Source: JAWLDA01 sp041686855
GTDB lineage: Bacteria; Bacillota; Limnochordia; DTU080; RSA5
Direction: 5' to 3'
Assembly (NCBI GenBank): GCA_041686855.1
Contig: JAWLDA010000006.1
Span: forward strand, 124,001 to 188,000
Length of the DNA stretch: 64,000 nt
The translations under genes and the position numbers were made by a program. Shown here piece after piece: positions 60,877-64,000 of this stretch; position 1 is the first letter of the stretch; every line of letters starts with the position of its first letter. The notes below the pieces were generated by a model. It ran no database searches. It was not told the origin of the DNA and saw only the letters and a program-made list of their open reading frames with translations.

Positions 60877-61766
60877 GCGGGAAGGAGCCGCTCTGCATTC
60901 TCCCGCCCGATTTTGTCCCAGACCTCTTGCGGCAGGTCGAGCGTCGCAAGAAAGTCCGCCAAGTCGCTTCCGTAAAAGTCCCGGCCAAAGAGGAAGCGGT
61001 CCGGTCGAGTGGCGAGGAGTTCGCGTGCGACTTTCGGATCTGCCTGGAGGGCACGAAGCGCGCTGCCCGCTGAAAGGTCGGCGTAGAGATTGGGATACCG
61101 ATCGAACATGCCGGGCAGGCGTCCTCCCGGCTGTAAAGGCGGTTTGAGGTAGGCCGCATCGATTTCGTCGGCGTTGCCGGCCATCTCGCGCCAGAAACCG
61201 GGGGCGTGACCAATGAAGTTAGTTCCGGGGCAGGCTTGTAGGGCCCGTTCCAGGTTGTCGATGGTGCCGCCCTTCCACAAGCCGTTGCCGACGTATTTAC
61301 CGCCCTTTGGCGGCAAGTACGGAACGTCCAAGTGCAAGACCACCGGCAACCCGAGCTCGCCGGCCTTGCGGAAGAGCTGGAGGCAACGGGCGTCGTCGAA
61401 GGGGAGGCAGAACTTCCACTCGCCGCACACTTTGACGGAGAAGATCTCCGCCGCCGCCTCGAGCTTGCCGCAGGCATCCGGATCGAGTGGGTGCGGGCAG
61501 TAGCCGGCAATGAAGCGATCGGGATAGCGTCGAGCCGCTTCGATCACTCCCTCCAGTGGGAGCGCGACGCCCTCACCGAATCGCTTGTGTCGGGGGTCCA
61601 ACTTGGAGGCCCAATTACCGCGCAGGTCGCCGATCGACTCTTCCCACGTCAGAATCCACGCCTTCTCGATTCCGTGGGCGTCCATGTCCGCAATGAGCCC
61701 GGCATCGTCGCGGCCGTGCCAAAAGACGTGCTGATGACTATCAATGAGTCCTGCAGGTCGTGCCAC
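60873..61766 (-). CDS. Amidohydrolase_2 family hydrolase
   Basis: A 297-residue TIM-barrel protein with intact metal motif LIDSHQHVFWH, then RFIAGYCPHPLDPDACGKLE, VVLHLDVPYLP, FIGHAPGFWREMAG and FLFGRDFYGSD, which supplies the late Asp. It is the third member of this superfamily in the window, unlike the HxH-lacking one at 19.3 kb. The substrate is unknown. The start is GTG 61766 after GAGGTG. The aminotransferase gene ends upstream and is separated by only 25 bases, so they are probably co-transcribed. Confidence 0.82.
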   Translation of the reverse strand: MARPAGLIDSHQHVFWHGRDDAGLIADMDAHGIEKAWILTWEESIGDLRGNWASKLDPRHKRFGEGVALPLEGVIEAARRYPDRFIAGYCPHPLDPDACGKLEAAAEIFSVKVCGEWKFCLPFDDARCLQLFRKAGELGLPVVLHLDVPYLPPKGGKYVGNGLWKGGTIDNLERALQACPGTNFIGHAPGFWREMAGNADEIDAAYLKPPLQPGGRLPGMFDRYPNLYADLSAGSALRALQADPKVARELLATRPDRFLFGRDFYGSDLADFLATLDLPQEVWDKIGRENAERLLPA

Positions 61767-61791
61767 AGCTAACGTGCACCTCGCTTCCCGA

Positions 61792-63015
61792 TTAGCGCAT
61801 CGCCTCGGCGACCTTGCGCAGAGCGTTGCCGACGTCCTCAATGTCCGATTCACTCATATTCTCATGCAGTCCAAAGACGGCTACGGTGTCGAGCGCTTGA
61901 CACGCTTGGGGGACCAAGTCTTTGGTGTACTCTATGTGGCGTGCTCCCACGTTGCAGCTCCAGGGGCATTGGGAGGTGCCGTAGGTGATCTTTTTGGTGA
62001 GAAAATCTCCTCGCAAGAAGATGGGATCGCCAATGTAGTGGGGACTGACGGGTATCCCTTCGGCTCGCACGTTGGCGCAGAATTCCTTAGGATTAAATCC
62101 GGTGATGTGGAAGATGAAGTTCCACCACGAGACCTCTGTGCCTTCGGCCGCGGGTACCGCTTCGAGCCCGTCAATCTCGCTAATCATCTCGCAGAGTTGA
62201 GCGCCGAGCTCATGACGACGAAGGCAGACGTTTCTCACTTTCTCGAGCTGGGCAATGCCGACGGCGCCTTGCATCTCCGTCATGCGGTAGTTGGGTGCCA
62301 AAAAGGCGTGGTCCCGCTCACCCATGTACTTGTAGTCCCAGCCTTTGTCGCTGAAGAGCTTGAGCCGTGCGTAGAGTTCGGGGTCGTTGGTGGTGGCGAT
62401 ACCCCCGTCACCGGTCGTCATCTGCTTGGACTGCTGAAAGCTATAGCAGGCGATGTCGCCGTGGGTGCCCGCAAACTTCCCGTGGCGCTGCGTGGCGTGG
62501 CACTGGCTACAGTCCTCGATGAGGATGAGGTTGTGCCGGTCCGCAATCTCGCGCACCCGCTCTACCTCGGCCGGGCGGCCAAAGAGATGGACGAGGATGA
62601 TGGCCCGAGTGCGCTCCGTGATGTTGGCTTCGATACTCTCCGGGGTCATGTTCATCGTCTTGGGATCGACGTCCGCAAAGACGGGGATCGCATTTTGTTG
62701 CAAAATCGGCATGACGCTTCCGGGGTCGGTGATCGGGGCGGTAATGATCTCATCGCCCGGGTCAGGATTGACCGCGCCGACAGCGATGTGGATGGAAGCG
62801 GTGCCGCTGGTGCACGATTGCGCGTAACCGCGTCCGTAGAGGGCCGCAAACTCCTTCTCGAGTTGAGGGACGAACGTTCCACTCTTGCCGAACAGATTTT
62901 GGCTTCGAATCGCTTGAACCAGGAGATCCTCTTCGCGCTGACCGAACGGTTGTCGCTTGGGGAATGGTGATGTGCGCACGGGTGTGCCACCCTGTGCCGC
63001 TAATTTCTCTGCCAT
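61792..63015 (-). CDS. DegT/DnrJ/EryC1-family PLP aminotransferase
   Basis: A 407-residue pyridoxal-phosphate enzyme of the sugar aminotransferase class. TSGTASIHIAVGAV binds the phosphate, LIEDCSQCHAT places the Asp near the pyridine nitrogen, and the Schiff-base Lys is in FQQSKQMTTGDGG. Members aminate keto-sugars in surface glycan or antibiotic pathways, or act on 3-amino-5-hydroxybenzoate and scyllo-inosose. No nucleotide-sugar genes adjoin. AAAGGAG lies upstream of ATG 63015 with somewhat long spacing. Confidence 0.87.
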   Translation of the reverse strand: MAEKLAAQGGTPVRTSPFPKRQPFGQREEDLLVQAIRSQNLFGKSGTFVPQLEKEFAALYGRGYAQSCTSGTASIHIAVGAVNPDPGDEIITAPITDPGSVMPILQQNAIPVFADVDPKTMNMTPESIEANITERTRAIILVHLFGRPAEVERVREIADRHNLILIEDCSQCHATQRHGKFAGTHGDIACYSFQQSKQMTTGDGGIATTNDPELYARLKLFSDKGWDYKYMGERDHAFLAPNYRMTEMQGAVGIAQLEKVRNVCLRRHELGAQLCEMISEIDGLEAVPAAEGTEVSWWNFIFHITGFNPKEFCANVRAEGIPVSPHYIGDPIFLRGDFLTKKITYGTSQCPWSCNVGARHIEYTKDLVPQACQALDTVAVFGLHENMSESDIEDVGNALRKVAEAMR

Positions 63016-63355
63016 GTAATCAGGTCACTCCTTTAATGATACCGATACGCTTCTAGCCCCACCTGGCCGGGCCGACAACCTCCGACCGCCAAGTAGAGAC
63101 TCCTAAAGTGTGAAAGCGTTTGTGCTGTTCTCACTACAATTCAATTTGTCCTCTCGGAAGCCTGCGTCATTTTTTGCGCGACGGTAGATACTAAACCTTC
63201 GAAAAAGTACGCGGAGGCCTGACAAAAGCAGATAGGGAATCTAAAGGGCGAACTCCAGTTGATGTCCAATAAAATAGAGAGGAAAAGGCAGCATTAGCAG
63301 GACCCGGACGTAAGAGAGTGAGAGTTGTTAACTTTGGGACGAACGAGAGAGGGGC
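63016..63355. other. Intergenic region, nothing recognised
   Basis: This 340-base gap between two divergent genes is richer in A and T than the surroundings. I see no convincing open frame, RNA gene or repeat. It probably holds the promoters of the aminotransferase and HD-domain genes. Confidence 0.5.
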
Positions 63356-64000
63356 ATGAGAACGTTGGCCATTGATCAATCGGACGTGTTTTCGGATCCG
63401 CGCCTGCTGGCGCTCGAAGCGGTGACAAAAGAGACTTTCGAGCTCTGGAATGAGAAGCGCGTCGGATTCTCTTGGAGAAATTATTACATGAATCATACTC
63501 TGCGCGTGCGGGCCAACGCACTTTCGATCGGTGCGGCGGAGGGCGCCGATCCAGAGGTGCTTGCGTACGCGGCGACGATGCACGATATCACCAAACGGTA
63601 CGATGGACCCTACAAAGTGGATGAGAATGGGAAGCGCGCCGTCAACCAAGACGGTCTTTGGGTGAACGAGCCGATGCGTCCCGCACGTACAAACGAAGTA
63701 ACGCAGTTGTATCACGAGATGGATCTTTATTTCCAAGTGCACCACGATTCGGGAGCCCGCATCGCTGAGGCGTTACTGACCAAAGAGCGTTTCTCACGTT
63801 CGTTTGCTGAACAGGTGGCGCACGTGATACGCGGACATTTGCGGCCGTTCAATACGCCATGGGTCTTAGGAAGCGCTGACGATCCATATGGAGACCCAGA
63901 GAGTTGCTCGCTCTTTGATGCCGATACAATCGATGCCAATCTGGGTGCCGTCGCTTTCTACCGGTTCGTGCAGATTCACGGACATCGGACCCTTCAAGAG
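63356..64000 (+). CDS. HD-domain phosphohydrolase, 3' end cut by window edge
   Basis: An open frame from ATG 63356 with no stop before base 64000 (215 codons seen). NYYMNHTLRVRANALSIG gives the first His and ATMHDITKRYDG the HD pair, followed by YFQVHHDSGARIAEALL and VAHVIRGHLRPF with further likely metal ligands. This order is that of HD-superfamily metal phosphohydrolases, which cut nucleotides or cyclic nucleotides. The substrate is unknown. GAGAGGGG precedes the start. Confidence 0.78.
   Translation, partial: MRTLAIDQSDVFSDPRLLALEAVTKETFELWNEKRVGFSWRNYYMNHTLRVRANALSIGAAEGADPEVLAYAATMHDITKRYDGPYKVDENGKRAVNQDGLWVNEPMRPARTNEVTQLYHEMDLYFQVHHDSGARIAEALLTKERFSRSFAEQVAHVIRGHLRPFNTPWVLGSADDPYGDPESCSLFDADTIDANLGAVAFYRFVQIHGHRTLQE

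Noticed and set aside
61744..62970. Long plus-strand open frame opposite the DegT aminotransferase gene
   Set aside because: It mirrors a clearly conserved PLP enzyme on the other strand, and its translation has no recognisable family features. Long antisense frames are expected at this GC content.
1..64000. CRISPR arrays, insertion sequences, prophage or integrase genes
   Set aside because: I found no direct-repeat arrays, transposase or integrase motifs, or phage structural genes on either strand.

Overview
The window reads as one stretch of a free-living, heterotrophic bacterial chromosome of moderately high GC. It holds about 60 protein genes at high density. I see no tRNA or rRNA gene, CRISPR array, insertion sequence or prophage. 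Purine-rich Shine-Dalgarno sequences (AGGAGG, AAGGAG) precede most genes. A tRNA-sensing T-box leader sits before an archaeal-type aspartyl-tRNA synthetase, and there is a DUF3006/ComEC-like competence-type locus and a PRK06851-type double P-loop ATPase. These point to a Bacillota-like lineage, or another T-box-using phylum such as Chloroflexota. This is inference: no phylogenetic marker is present to settle it.

Layout. 1-6.3 kb: PIG-L deacetylase (cut by the left edge), double GNAT acetyltransferase, orphan sugar-type binding protein, RsuA, large TPR protein. 6.4-9.6 kb: two tandem paralogous lipoproteins (NTF2-like region, peptidoglycan-binding domain, M14/AstE-type zinc hydrolase). 9.8-13.9 kb: ceramidase-like protein, MsrA, an MBL protein with an altered metal motif, FxsA, an alpha/beta hydrolase. 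13.9-17.9 kb: a secreted beta-helix protein, two DUF3006 proteins and a secreted MBL-HhH (ComEC/ComEA-like) protein. 18-22.8 kb: double P-loop ATPase, amidohydrolase, a Tat-exported sulfite-oxidase-type molybdoenzyme with a membrane partner, and a BON membrane protein. 22.9-27 kb: HflK/HflC, then a cluster of small poorly known proteins including two paralogous beta-rich proteins and a 53-residue membrane protein. 27-35 kb: large GH20-like protein, RraA-like protein, Gfo/Idh oxidoreductase, OsmC, sulfatase, FolD. 35-39 kb: aldo-keto reductase, DsbA-like protein, and a Fur-family regulator in an operon with a zinc/manganese-type ABC transporter that lacks a binding-protein gene. 39-52 kb: CopC, M20 hydrolase, RluA, a DUF4097 pair, an atypical MurE-like ligase, a glucarate-dehydratase-like enolase, amidohydrolase, Fsr-like exporter, PepA, a second Gfo/Idh protein. 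52-64 kb: T-box plus AspRS, SodA, MFS-spermidine synthase, HAD phosphatase, a second sulfatase, LarA-like protein, GNAT, amidohydrolase, DegT aminotransferase, and an HD-domain gene cut by the right edge.

How the genes fit together. Much of the accessory content suggests breakdown of sulfated or acidic carbohydrates: two sulfatases, a GH20-like protein, two Gfo/Idh proteins, a glucarate-dehydratase relative, an RraA-like aldolase candidate, several amidohydrolases and an orphan binding protein. These genes are scattered rather than in one operon. A second theme is oxidative and metal stress (MsrA, OsmC, SodA, CopC, Fur-family regulator, metal ABC transporter, DsbA). The most unusual DNA-level signals are a nested inverted repeat that could couple dsbA to the aldo-keto reductase gene, a palindromic operator on the fur-like promoter, and the complete T-box with its own promoter.
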